Source: Caenorhabditis elegans (Eukaryota > Nematoda > Chromadorea > Rhabditida > Rhabditidae). From it: a stretch of 64,000 nucleotides of DNA. The stretch is taken from assembly GCF_000002985.6 (NCBI RefSeq), contig NC_003279.8, positions 1,240,001 through 1,304,000 on the forward strand. The letters are read 5' to 3'. The number at the start of each line of letters is the position of its first letter. Positions within the stretch are counted from its first letter, which is position 1. The notes under the pieces were generated by a model. The model was not told the origin of the DNA. It did not search any database and was given only the letters and a program-made list of their open reading frames with translations. Position numbers and translations under genes: made by a program. Of the stretch, positions 22,401 through 33,555 are shown in pieces.

Positions 22401-25400
22401 GAAAGCGAAGCGGGTACCACGTGTAACGGCTGGTAAATTTGCTCGTCTCGTTTTCGAACGTAGAGCATTACTGGAAAAGTTGAAGGGTATATTTTTGATT
22501 TTTGGGAATTTCGAAAAATCGATATTTTTTTCAACAAAGTTATTGCGAGCTCTGATATTTCGCAACTTGCTATGTTGCCGAATTTTAAATTTTCTCGGAC
22601 ACTTCAAAAAATGTCAATTTTTTCACCGAAATTTTTAGTTCGTAGTTTTAGTCCAAAATTGTCCGCGAAAATATTGCGCCTATAAATTTCCGCCATTAAA
22701 GTGCCTAGAACTTAAATTTATGATAAACTTTTAGTTCAAATTTTTAGAACAAAAAGTCAAAATTGTAGGCCTAAATTTTCAGGTCTATTTTTTAATCTTT
22801 AGTCCAACATTTTAGTTTGAGATATTAGACCAAAAATCTCCGACCTAAGTTTTAGTCCAAACTTTTTGGCAAAGCATTGAGACCTAGTTTTTAGGCCACA
22901 TTTTTTTTCGCCACATAAAAACTTACTCCTCTCCGAAGTCCTGGGCCTTTTCGTGGGTATCGGCTCGATTTCGGACATATCAAAGCTCAGACTCGTACTA
23001 TCCACGTAGCGAGGCTCAAATTCTTCTGGAGCAATAAAAAGAGCAGCGGGCTTGTCGAGTTCTCGCATATGGTAAAATTCGCTGCGCTCGCACTGATCAT
23101 GGTATTCACCGTCGGACTTCTTCCTGCCACCGGGTAGTGCTCCTGCTGTGTATTCTGAAAATCAATTTGGTTGGTGAATTGAAAGAAGGAATTAAAGGCA
23201 CATGGGTTAAAACATTTAGGTTAGAGAGCAAGTGCGCTCCATTGAGAAAAGTTAAACATTAAACATTGATTGGGTTTTTAAACAATAGGAACTCAATTTT
23301 AATCTCAAAAATCGACAAATTCAGAAATGTCGAAAAGTTTAAAAAAAATCCAAATGTTCCACAAATCGATTTTTTGAAAAATTCTAAATTTTTAAAACAT
23401 TAATTCAAATATGCTCTATTCAGAATTATTTCTAAAGCGACACGTGGTGTCAGAGTGTCTCTTTCGGTTTGATTTACGTTGATCTACAAAAATGCGGGAG
23501 AAGAGACGCAGAGTTGTCAACTGATTTCGCAAAACGTGCTGACGTCACATTTTTTTGGGAAAAAATTCCCGCATTTTTTGTAGATCAAATTCTAATGGGA
23601 CAGCCTGGCACTACGTGGAGCGAGTTTGCAAAAATCGGAAAATTTGGTGGATTTTCGATTTATTCCTCAAAAAACTTTTTTTTTTAATTCGAGAAAACAA
23701 ATATTATCGAAATATTATTTTTTGCACCAAAGTACATTTTCAACAAAAAAAAATCAGACACACAACAATGCAAACACGCTCTATGGAGAATAATTCCGGA
23801 AAATTTTTCCATAGAGCGTATTTGCATATTGTTTGAATTTTTTAATTTGGGTTTTCCGAGTTAGTTCACATGAATAGCACACATAAAAGTGTTGCAAACA
23901 TGCTCTATTGGGCAAATTCTCAACAGAGCGCGTTTTCACATGTAGTTAGTTACAAAACCTACCTTGCTGCCGTCTCTTCTCATCCCGTCGATTTTCGTGC
24001 AGCATTTTTCGATTAGCTCCCTACAAAAAAAAACGAGACGGACTAAGTTAAATATGTATATAGACAATACAAAAACGACACGACGAAGACACGACGACAC
24101 AACGACACGTGGTTAATCTTTTGATCTACAGTTATTTTTTTTGAAAGAACATCGAGACAACGACGAGGTGGTACTGTACCTTGAACTTTTCGCTTCTGCG
24201 CTCGTTTGTCTTCGTCGCGAAGTTTTCGCTCAGCGCCCTAAGATATTGATTTTTGGTTTCTTGGGAAATTGCGAAATATGGGTCTCGACACGATTTTCAA
24301 ATTTTTAGTCGAAAAATCAACAAATTATTGATTTTTGGGGTGTTTTTTCAAAAATTTAGTTTTCGATTTCGTGAGCTATTTTTTAATTTTTGATTTTCTA
24401 TAATTTTTGAAAAATACTGGTAAATCTGAAAAAAAAAAACAATTTTTAGTTTTTTATTTTCACGTGGTGGCCAGGCTGTCCCATTACGGTTTGATCTACA
24501 AAAAATGCGGGAATTTTTCGCCCAAAAAATGTGACGTCAGCACGTTCTTAACCATACAAAGTCAGTTGAGAACTCTGCGTCTCTTCTCCCTCATTTTTGG
24601 AGATCAACGTAGATCAAGCCGAAATGAGACACTCTGACACCTCGTGATTTTTGAAACAGACAAGTTTATCGATTTTTCAAAAAATCGTGCCGAGACCCAA
24701 TTTTTTTCAAAAAAATTAATTTTTTTAAAACAAATTTCTAGAAAAAAACAACTCACCTTATCACAGAAAACTTTAATCTGACAGTAACCCCTGTGGAATG
24801 GGACTTTGTCATTTTCACCGTCATAAGTATCGATTTGTACGTGAAGCGGTAGGCCCTTGACACCTTTTTGAGTCGAAAAATCAGTTGAAAGACATTGAAC
24901 AGCGATGGAAATCTGAAAATTAGAGATATTTTGCTTCGTGGCCTATGTTTTCTGCGGCCACGCTTTCATGGAGGTGGCCGAGTTTGCTATTTTCTGCGGC
25001 CACGGCCGCACGTGGTGCCAGGTTGTCCCATTACGGTTTGATCTACAAAAAATGCGGGAATTTTTCGCAAAAAAAGTGACGTCAGCACGTTGAAAACCCT
25101 GCGTATCTTCTCCCGCGTTTTTTGTAGATCTACGTAGATCAAACCGAAACGAGACACTCTGGCAACACGTGCGGCCGTGAAATAAACCTTATTTCAAAAT
25201 TTCGGGTTACTGTAGCTTCGAAAGTACGCAAGCACCAAACACCTTACGATAAAATGCAGATTTGGCGGTTTTCTCACAATTTTAGTAAAATTCTAGATAA
25301 TGTTCAGATTTATTCGAAATTTTTCAGTTTTTTTTGCAAATTTCTTCAAAATTACAGAAAAATCGCATGAAAAACATTTTTTTTCTGATTTTTTAGAAAT

Positions 25401-28154
25401 CTCGTTCCACGCCCGACTAACCCTTACTCCAGATGGATCCGACGGATTCCAGTAGAACTGCACCGCGTTGTTGCCGATCTCCTCGATTTGTCCGATCATT
25501 CCCGAGCTGTTTTTACTGTCAATTTCCAGGATTCGCTGCTTTGACACGTGTTGCCGCGCGTGCCAAGATTGCCACGTTTTGATCTCCTCCTCGTACGTCT
25601 TGTCCTCTCGGAATACAACCATCAGTTGACTCTGGAAGGATTTATTGATTTTATTGATTTTTCTGGTGCACGTGTTATCAGAGTGCCTCATTCCGGCTTG
25701 ATCTACGTTGATCTACAAAAAATGCGGGAGTTGAGAAACTGATTTCGCATGGTTAAGAATGTGCTGACGTCACATGTTTTTGGGCAAAAAATTCCCGCAT
25801 TTTTTGTAGATCAATCCGTGATGGGACAGCCTGACACCACGTGCAGGAGGCGTATGTGGCCATGGATAAGTTTTTGGAAAACAACTTTCAATATTCAATT
25901 TTTTCTGGAATTTTAGAATTTTAGAATCAAGGGGAGCTAAGGAACGGGAGTTATGGAAGTGGAAGAGTTTTCCTAAAGTTCGGCCCTAACATAAGCTCGA
26001 TCCCAAAGCCTAGAAAAATTTTAAAAATTTTATTTAGGTTCAAAATTTTAGGAGCTCTAAAGAAAATTCAATAATTCTTGTTACTGTAGTAATTTGGAAC
26101 AAATTTTCAACAACTTAGCAAAAAAAACCAAGTTTCCAAATATATGGGTTCACGGGTTCCCCTTACCCCGCGTGGCCGAACTTTCCGGAAAACTCTTCCA
26201 CCGTCATAACTCGCTCCCCATCCCTCCTAGAGACCCCAAACATTATCAAAACTTCAAAAAATTGCTCACCTTAACCGTCTGACTCTTCAAACATTTGTTC
26301 AGATCCGGTGTATACTCTAATGAAACTGTGTAGAATTGTCCTTTATTCACATATGTCATCCGATCATCATCTCGTCGTACTGACGTGGATATTGGAGCCT
26401 CGAGCACATATTGGAAACCGAGATTGTTATATCTGCAGAATTTTCGAAAATTTTAGAGAAAGTTTGAAAAAAATTTATTTTAAAAAATGCTAAAATTTTT
26501 TTTCTCTAAAAATTCAAAAGTTGTTTAAGCCTACCAGAGCATAAAGTTACATTTAATATCGCCTCATAAATTTCCCTTTTTTCGGAAAAAAAGTCCGAGA
26601 AAAAGTGAAAGGCGCTTGCCAATTATCCAAAGGATTTTATTGGTGGAATCCGATTTACCACGTCATAAAAATGTCCGGTTTAGATGAAAAATGTTTGTAG
26701 TAGGAATAAGTTATTGATGGGAGTTGGGAATGAATTTTGAAAACAAAAAATCAGAAAAATTCAGGAAAATTCAAAAATCTCAAATAGCGATAATTAAATA
26801 TTGATATTTTTTCGGAGCCGTCGAAAATTTCCCAAAAAAGTCGATAAATTATCGATTTTCGCCCACTAGGAAATTTGTCGCCACTTGGCCGTGGCCGAGT
26901 TTTCTCTTTTTGGGGCCACGGACGCCTCACGGAATTTTGGCTTCCCTCATAAATTGAGATGGAAGAGTTTGCCGAACTAGGTCATATCTGGGGTAGATTT
27001 ACGGCGCGTTGCGTGTCGCGTCGCGGCTCGGTTTTAGTTGTAAAACTAAATGTATTTGTCCGTGTGAAGTACACGACTTTCCCACGCGTTGTCCGGCAGG
27101 CGATTGTCAATGGAGCACGAAAAATTTTATAAGGAAAGCCAGAACCCGTGTATTTCGCAATAGCTAACAGATATTTCAAAATGTTGATTTGTGGCCGAAT
27201 TTTAAATTTTCTCGGCTACATCAAAACAATGTCAATTTTTTGATCGAAATTTCAAGCAGAAATTTTGGCCAAATTTTCAATTAGTCCAAATTTTAGGCCT
27301 ACAATTTTAAGTCCGAAATGTTCTGAAAAAAAGGTCGGGAAAATGTCTAGATCTATGCTAAATTTTCAATATTTAGGCCAAAACTTTAGGCACAGCGCTT
27401 AGGCCGAGCTTTGAGGCTAAGTGTATAGTCCAAGTATTCAGTCCAAAAAGTTAGGCCCAAATTTTAGGCCACAACTTTTTTGCCACATAATAACTTACGC
27501 CAGAATGAATAAAAGTTATTGATTTTTTAATTTTTTATTTGACATATCGATTTTATCGATTTTCGAAAAATAAGCTCACAACTTAGGAATAACCAGCGGA
27601 GAATCCCGATGACTAAGTGTCCTTTCACTACTTCTTTCCAGCATACTACCTCCATCGGCGCTTGTAAAAAACTCCTCTTTCGGATTCAAAATACTAATAT
27701 CACCACCAATTCCCGAATCCACTGGTGATGGCATATCAACTGGCTTATACACAATCCGCTCATTTTCAGTCACTTGCTGCGTGTACTGAGGTTGTTGGCT
27801 CGTCGAGCTCCTCGAATATCCTGTATTTGAATAGGCGGACGTGTCCATTTGTTGGCCCCTCCATTCGGTTTGTGCGAGACTGCCGTTCGTGAGTAATGTT
27901 GAGGGATATTGAAAGTTTTGAGTTTGAGCATATAAAATCTGCTGGTTATTGTAGACATTTTCATACATCCGATGATATTGTTGTGATTGTGGAAGTTGTA
28001 GTGATGTCTGTTGGTAATATCCGTCTAATGTTTGCATTTTCGCTAGGTCTTGAATATTGGAGCTTGCAATGTCGATTGGCTCGTTTTTGAATTCTAGGCG
28101 CCCCGGCGGCGCCGTTTTTATTACTGACGTTGATTGGTCAAGTTGGAATGACAT
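19489..28154 (-). CDS. grh-1: Grainyhead/CP2-family transcription factor
   Basis: On the minus strand the exons are 28154-27580, 26432-26270, 25631-25422, 24912-24757, then 24237-24180 or 24020-23963, 23154-22927, 22470-22352 and 19671-19489 (TGA). Every junction keeps phase, giving 563 aa. Residues 1-190 are rich in Gln, Ser, Thr and Tyr, as in an activation region. The CP2 DNA-binding domain follows from about residue 196: [63 protein letters not shown]. The C-terminal dimerisation module has [10 protein letters not shown] and [14 protein letters not shown]...NEDTF, as in human GRHL proteins. Grainyhead factors drive cuticle and epidermal genes and bind AACCGGTT-like sites. The ATG lies one base after a TTCCAG acceptor (28156-28161), so the 5' UTR is either cis-spliced from an upstream exon or trans-spliced. 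The gene converges on the NDK gene. Confidence 0.95.
19838..20052. repeat. GAGCCGCGACGCGACACGC element, copy 2 (reversed)
   Basis: Located in the last grh-1 intron, with CGACTTTTCCACGCGTTGTC and the CCTCATAAATTGAAAT end. Confidence 0.8.
20247..20428 (+). repeat. CRE/E-box element copy in last grh-1 intron
   Basis: Forward copy with TGACGTCA at about 20354. Its inverted partner is 256 bases away at 20684. Confidence 0.85.
20684..20866 (-). repeat. CRE/E-box element copy, reversed, last grh-1 intron
   Basis: It begins with the TGTCCCATTACGG end and finishes AGACACTCTGACA. It is immediately followed by the GCCG-type element at 20870. Confidence 0.85.
20870..21260. repeat. CAGGGGTG-bounded TTTGCCG element
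   Basis: It starts CAGGGGTGTGAGG and ends TTTGCCGCACGCCCCTG, with GCTCGGCAAATTCGGCAAAT blocks inside both ends and a unique AT-rich middle. The whole element reads like one transposed unit with inverted ends. Confidence 0.7.
21868..22282. repeat. ~415-base palindrome, GGTGGAGTACCG family, short copy
   Basis: It starts TTAATGGTGGAGTACCG and ends CGGTACTCCACCTTTAG. The centre is shortened compared with 3231-3832. It lies in the last grh-1 intron. Confidence 0.8.
23442..23620 (+). repeat. CRE/E-box element copy, downstream side of the alternative exons
   Basis: Forward copy in the intron between exon 22927-23154 and alternative exon B. It is inverted relative to 24462-24645 on the other side of the exon pair. 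Confidence 0.85.
23764..23831. repeat. Hairpin CAATGCAAACACGCTCTATG
   Basis: The left arm CAATGCAAACACGCTCTATG pairs with CATAGAGCGTATTTGCATATTG, leaving about 25 bases in the loop. A second weaker hairpin with GCAAACATGCTCTATTG is at 23893-23941. Both are 20-200 bases from alternative exon B. Confidence 0.65.
23963..24020 (-). other. grh-1: grh-1 alternative exon B (tandem duplicate, 58 bases)
   Basis: This exon encodes [19 protein letters not shown] plus one base. It has a good acceptor (TTTTTGTAG) and donor (GTAGGT). Length and phase equal those of exon A, and 9 of 19 residues are identical. Since 58 is not a multiple of 3, including both or neither exon would break the frame, so the pair should be mutually exclusive. 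Confidence 0.8.
24180..24237 (-). other. grh-1: grh-1 alternative exon A (canonical, 58 bases)
   Basis: This exon encodes [19 protein letters not shown] plus one base. It is bounded by TTAG upstream and GTACAG downstream. It directly follows QIKVFCDK and matches the conserved GAERKIRDEER segment of animal GRHL proteins. It ends in phase 1, as exon B does. Confidence 0.85.
24462..24645 (-). repeat. CRE/E-box element copy, upstream side of the alternative exons
   Basis: Reversed copy in the intron between exon 24757-24912 and alternative exon A. Confidence 0.85.
25010..25171 (-). repeat. CRE/E-box element copy in grh-1 intron
   Basis: Reversed copy. With the forward copy at 25669 it brackets exon 25422-25631 as an inverted pair. 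Short GGCCACGG repeats lie next to it (24950-25010). Confidence 0.85.
25669..25845 (+). repeat. CRE/E-box element copy in grh-1 intron
   Basis: Forward copy 38 bases upstream, in the gene's sense, of exon 25422-25631. Confidence 0.85.
26940..27151. repeat. GAGCCGCGACGCGACACGC element, copy 3 (reversed)
   Basis: Located in the first coding intron of grh-1. Just before it, GGCCGTGGCCGAGTTTTC repeats part of the 24.95 kb sequence. Confidence 0.8.
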
Positions 28155-28292
28155 TCTGGAATGATAATTAATGATATATTATTGATTTTTAATGGGAAAA
28201 GGATAAAGTACGTGTGAAAATTGGCTAAAAATCGATAATTTATTTTGGGGGAATTTATTAATTTTTCAAAAAAAAAATTCCGACTCGGCTTT

Positions 28293-28483
28293 CACGTGGT
28301 GCCAGAGCGTCTCATTTTTGTTTGATCTACGTAGATCTACAAAAATGCGCGGAAAAGAGACGCAGAGTTCTCAACTAAATTCGCATGGTTATGAACGTGG
28401 TGCTGACGTCACATTTTTTTGGGTAAACAATTCCCGCATTTTTTGTAGATCAAACCGTGATGGGACAGCCTGGCACCACGTGG
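28293..28483 (+). repeat. CRE/E-box element copy upstream of the grh-1 ATG
   Basis: Forward copy about 140 bases upstream of the grh-1 start codon, so within the supposed 5' UTR intron or proximal promoter. Confidence 0.85.
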
Positions 28484-29409
28484 GCTTCAGATTAACCAGA
28501 TTTCTGAAGCTTCAATTCTGGAATACGTGGTTTTCGGAAAGTACTACTAAATTAAGAAAATAACGAAAAATCGATAATTGAAAACTTATTGATTTTTTAA
28601 AAAATGTTATCGAATTTTGTTGGATGGTTTCCGATTGTCAAAAATTGTCAAATTTTGATTCTGGAATATATTTTTTTCGGCGAGTACTTGGCAAAATTTT
28701 TAAATCAAACATTTATGGAATATATGTTTCTGACGAGCACTATTAATTGGAATTAATAAATTCGAGAAAAATCAATAATAATATATAGAATCAATAATTT
28801 TAACTTATCGATTTTCGAAATTTTACATTTTGGAAGAAAAGTAAAATTTAATTTTTTTTAAACTGGAATTAGTTTGTTTCTAAATAGTTAAAGTCCAATT
28901 CATTGTTTATTATAAAATTTCAAGGAGCCTAAAAACACGTTTTTCTCCTCTTTTCTTATTCTTTGTCATCATTAAAAGCGAACAAATTCCGCGATTCAAA
29001 GCGAAAAAAAACCCGTTTTTTATTCCTAATTTACATTAAAAGAGTGTGACCTTTTTGTCTTCAGTGCCACGTCATAGGCATATAAATGGGATCGATATCT
29101 TTTTCAAAATGAAGAATGGATAATAATAATAATATTATAAGAATCTTATAATAATGGGGAAGGAGAGAAAAGAGAATTCGGTGAAAAGTGAAAGGGTAGC
29201 CGTGTCTCCTGAAAGATGAAGAAGATGATGATGATGTTCAGGAATTAAGTAGCTTTGAAGGAAAGTTATGGGTACTTTTGAAAGAGGAGGGTATCCATGA
29301 ACATTTTCTCTTAATGGTTTTTTTTTGAGAATAGTCAAAATTACAAGTATTTAACAACAAAAAACTGGTTTTGAATTGGACACATTTACTCCTAAGTCTA
29401 AATATATAT

Positions 29410-29585
29410 TCACGTGGTGTCAGGCTGTCTCATTTCGGTTTGATCTACCTAGATCTACAAAAAATGCGGGAGTTGAGACGCAGAGTTCTCAACTGATTTC
29501 GCATGGTTAAGAACGTGGTGCTGACGTCACATTTTTTGGGCAAAAAATTCCTGCATTTTTTGTAGATCAAACCGTAATGGGATCT
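29410..29585 (+). repeat. CRE/E-box element copy
   Basis: Forward copy, cut short at GTAATGGGATC so the right end is missing. The following 29590-30530 is AT-rich single-copy sequence in which I see no exon or repeat. Confidence 0.82.
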
Positions 29586-30539
29586 CAAACTTTGAAATGT
29601 GGTAACTTATAGTATTATATAGCAAAAGGTAGCTACTATTAATTCTATGACATACATATAGTATATTATAGTGTGGAAAAAAAATAGGCTGAGAATTTTT
29701 GCATGAGGATTATAAAAGTATGCATGTCTTGCGTTATGCCAAATAATTTATTTCAAGCGTATGAAATGAAAAAGTGACTAACCTAACTTTTAATGTAGTT
29801 AGTCGGAATTAAACATTCATACTATACTACATATAGGCTATTAAGACCATCCTGAGGAATTCCTTGCTTCAGCTAGAGTTGTATTGGAAATTTCAATTTG
29901 GAATGCTAATACCAAAAAGTGAAAATATAAGTTTTACGTTTTCCAGATGATTCTAGAAAGTTCTATTTTCAAAAATTAATGTAAATAAGTTGTCATGAAA
30001 GTTAGCAACAGACGTTAAAATTTTTATGAAAGGGGATACTTCTATTTAAATAAATTAAAACATTCTATACATGTCTCAAAAAGTTTGCATTGAAGGAAAT
30101 TTCGCAATACAGAATTATTATTACTGTAACAAAATTAATCAAAATTGCAAGACTGAAAAATTATATGCTTAAGATCATTTAATTTAAATATTTCATAATG
30201 AAAAGCTACTTTAACAAAATTAATAGCGTCTTGAAATTTTATATTAATCAATTTACAGTCATCAAATTTACTTTTTTATGCAAGAAATTTATGAAATTTT
30301 TTTTACATAACAAATTGGTCGTAAGAATTTTTAAAAATAAACTTGATATTTGAAACTTCAAACTTACAATGAATAAGTTCTAAATATTTCAAAATGTTCA
30401 CAGGATTTTTTGTCATACATACATGATTATTATAAACGTATGATTATTTCTAAATTCATTGTATAGGTATTTAAAATATTATCATACTGAATCAAATGGA
30501 TCAAATAACTTTACTGACAATTTTTAGGCATGTATGCAA

Positions 30540-30725
30540 ATTACCGTACTTCCTCTATTAGTACCACACACCCGACTACTTAACTTTGAAACGATATATC
30601 TCGGTTAATTTTTAAGATATCAATATAAAAGAACTAACAAATATTTTTTTACTTGACGATTTTTGAATAGAACAAACGATAACTGAGATATGAGCTCTTG
30701 AACAATGGGGTGCAATTTTTAAAGC
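30540..30725. repeat. Inverted-end element CACCCGACTACTTAACTTTG, copy 2
   Basis: It shares CGACTACTTAACTTTGAAAC, TGACGATTTTTGAATAGAAC and AACAATGGGGTGCAAT with 11020-11250. Confidence 0.7.
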
Positions 30726-30843
30726 ATGTACATATGCTAATTATATTAAGGCAGTAACGAATAAATCATATAACTCATTTCCAGAACTTTCTATCACTTC
30801 TCCCCCACCTATTCAGAATTTCAGAACCCCATAGCCTTATTAC

Positions 30844-31330
30844 CTGAAGAGGTTCGGAAAAAAAGTAGGGATATAGAGACCACAAGAGATGAGGAGGGTG
30901 AAAAAGAGAAAACTAGAAAACTAGAAACCGGGTGTTCCTGTCTCTCGCAAAAACAGGACCCTCGAAAAACCGGGATATAGTGGTCCAAGCGGCGGGGGCC
31001 AGTCTCCGTGGCTTCTTCTCAGAGACTGGACAAGAACCGGTGTGCGCCGACCGCCCGCGGTAGATCAGCATCCGGTTGTTGCTGCTGCTGGAAAAACCCG
31101 CCCTGGACGAGGCGGGCCCCCCGCTCAGCTGCTGGCGGCGCGGGGAGACGCGACCAGGAGAGACTGGCAAACACGAAAAACCGGCCCCCTCCCACGGGAG
31201 GATCCGCTTTCCCTCTTCTCCCGCCGCGGGAGGACGAGACTCCGCCCCGCTGTTTTCAACGATTCGTTACCCCGCGCCGCGCCCCGCCTCCTCATATTTG
31301 TTTCTGTTTTGGAATCAGCGGGAAAAATGT
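30844..31330 (-). promoter_or_regulatory. GC-rich island: probable grh-1 promoter and 5' UTR exon
   Basis: About 30.95-31.30 kb is strongly GC-rich (runs such as GGCGGGCCCCCC and GCGCCGCGCCCCGCC) in otherwise AT-rich DNA. On the minus strand it runs into CCTCTTCAG|GTAATAAG, a good splice donor at 30843/30844. This could join the acceptor just before the grh-1 ATG, with an intron of about 2.7 kb. In the frame that would enter grh-1 I read a TAG near 30.94 kb and no ATG after it, so the exon would be untranslated. A plus-strand open frame here (31008-31646) shows no domain and is treated as chance. The exon assignment is inferred. Confidence 0.45.
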
Positions 31331-31460
31331 ATCTCTATTGATCTCCTATTTCTACATATCCTTCTTATCTAGGCCATCTCCCCCTTTTTTATCACTTTAT
31401 CACCCCCTAATCACTCTCTTCGCATCAGAAGCTTCGGACCCCAAAAAGGATAGGATGGGC

Positions 31461-31476
31461 GGGGGGGGGGGGGGGG
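31461..31476 (+). repeat. G16 homopolymer
   Basis: An uninterrupted run of 16 G preceded by GGGC. It can form a G-quadruplex on the plus strand. Confidence 0.95.
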
Positions 31477-32222
31477 TACTGTATGATGGGGATGATCATA
31501 AACATCCCCATCACGGGGACCTGATGACAGAGGATCAGGGATCGGGGATCGGCGGCTACGGTAGAATTGTTCCACGTGGCCGAGTTTTCTATTTTCCACA
31601 TATTTCTCCCTTGTATATTTTTTTTTTGGGCGTAAGTCGTTCCTAAATTTTTGGCCTAAACTTTAATATTTTATTTAAGACCAAAACTCAAATTTTCCTA
31701 AATTTATTAGGTACCAAATTCGATTTTTCTCAAAAAAAAAACCGCAGATTGCTCTTGGCTTAAAAATTAATTTTTTTACCTTATTTTAAATTTTTCGGTC
31801 TAATTTTTAGCGCGAAATTCAGTTTTTAAATTTTTTTTTAACTGCATTCAAAATTTGAACATTTTTTAAAAACATTTTCAGATCCTTTTTGATTGTGCTA
31901 TAATTTTCGGGCTTAATTTTGCATTTTAAGGCCATATGTTTAGCGCGAAATTGATTTTTTTCCGCAGTTGATTGGGCTCGAATTGTTTAAATTTTTTTTC
32001 TCCCAAATTTGGTGTCAAATTCGAATTTTCCCAAATTTTTGATCTCCATGGCAATTTATTTTGAAATTTTAGGCGCGAAATTTAACATTTCCAACAAAAA
32101 ATGTTTTTGGAAAATCTTGAGTGATTTTAGGTAACTCCAAAAAATTTCAAATTATTTCGGCGCGAAATTCAAAATTTTTCAAAGAAATTAAATTTTTAAT
32201 TGACAAGAAAAATTATAAATTT

Positions 32223-32400
32223 CCACGTGGTGTCAGAGTGTCTCATTTCGGCTTGATCTACGTAGATCTACAAAAAATGCGGCAGAGTTCTTAACTGATT
32301 TCGTTTGGTTAAAAACGTCACATGACGTCACATGTTTTGGGCAAAAAATTACCGCATTTTTTGTAGATCAAACCGTAATGGGACAACCTGGCACAATGTG
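32223..32400 (+). repeat. CRE/E-box element copy
   Basis: Forward copy with both ends. The GAGACGCAGA part is shortened to GCAGAGTTCTTAAC. Confidence 0.82.
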
Positions 32401-33259
32401 TAACTTTGAAAGCAAAAAGTGTGAATATTTCGGACTTTTCATGGACGAAATTCCAAAATTCTAGACCAAAATTATAGTTTTTTAAAGCTAATTTTCAAGC
32501 CGAATTCTTCAATCTTCTCCCAGTCACCAGGCAAAGTAGCCTGTCCATTTTCTCGAGAAATCCGGTTTCATCATCAATTCTCGGGTCCGTAGTGGTAGCC
32601 CCGGGGGTGAAACTACCGGTTTCTCCCCCCTTCAACCCACCCATTTATGACCGCCCTCTCCTTTTCACCCCCCGGGAGAAATTGACAGGGGGCACTTGAA
32701 CCTGTTCCTTACCTGTGTTTCTACTTTTATAATTTTCTCGAAAAACTGAGATTTTCTCTAATTATAAGGCACCCTACCCTACCTTAAATGCTCTGATCGA
32801 AAAAATATCGAATTTTGCGGCGGGACCCAGTTTTTTTTTGTAAATTTCCTTTTTTGAAATTTTGTAGTAAGACCTCAAATTTGACAATTTTTCTGCCCCT
32901 TTGTTTAAAAAAACGTTGAACTTCGTGTCTGGACCCTTTGCATCGTTTTGTTAAAGTCTTTATATTTCTTAATTTTTTTGTTGATTTTTTGATTTTCAGG
33001 AAAATCTGCAGGTCAAGAAGAAGATGTGATAACATTTTTTTAAAAATTTAATTTATTTTAATTTGTTTAATAAAGTTTTTTATCCTGGTTTTGGCTTAAG
33101 CTTGAAGTTTGAACATTTTGAAACTCTCAGAAAATTCGGAAATTCAAAAAAAGTTGCATAAAGGTTAAATTTAAATTTTCGAATAAAAAACATCCGTAAT
33201 CTTTTTATTTTAATTGAAAATCTTTTTTGAAACCCGCAATTTAGCAGTAAGCATCTATT

Positions 33260-33555
33260 TTTTATTGCCGGAATTGTCGGTTGCCGGAAATTTCAAAAAT
33301 CGGCAATTACCGAAAATGCCGATCGCCAAAAATTTTGGAAGCCGGCAATTGCCAAATTTGCCGATTGCCGGAAATTTTGAAAACCGGCCATTGCCGGATT
33401 TGCCTATAGCCAAAATTTACAAAACTGGCAAAATTGCCAAAATTTCCAATCGCCGAAAATTCACAAAACCGGCAAAATTGCTAAATTTTCCAATTGCCGA
33501 AAATTCACAAAACTGGCAAAATTGCCGAAATTGCCAATTTGCGCGCACCCCTGAT
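33260..33555. repeat. TTGCCGGAAATTT-type array
   Basis: Degenerate units (GCCGGAAATTTTGAAAACCGG and similar) end at GCGCGCACCCCTG, the family terminus. The open frame across it is repeat translation. Confidence 0.75.

Noticed and set aside
23963..24237. Possibility that both 58-base exons are consecutive constitutive exons
   Set aside because: Using both adds 116 bases and shifts the frame into the [12 protein letters not shown] exon, which is only in frame after one of them.
31008..31646. 212-codon open frame on the plus strand in the GC island, with an overlapping minus-strand frame
   Set aside because: GC-rich DNA has few stops by chance. The translation is low-complexity Arg/Pro/Gly with no domain, no splice partners, and it runs through the G16 tract.
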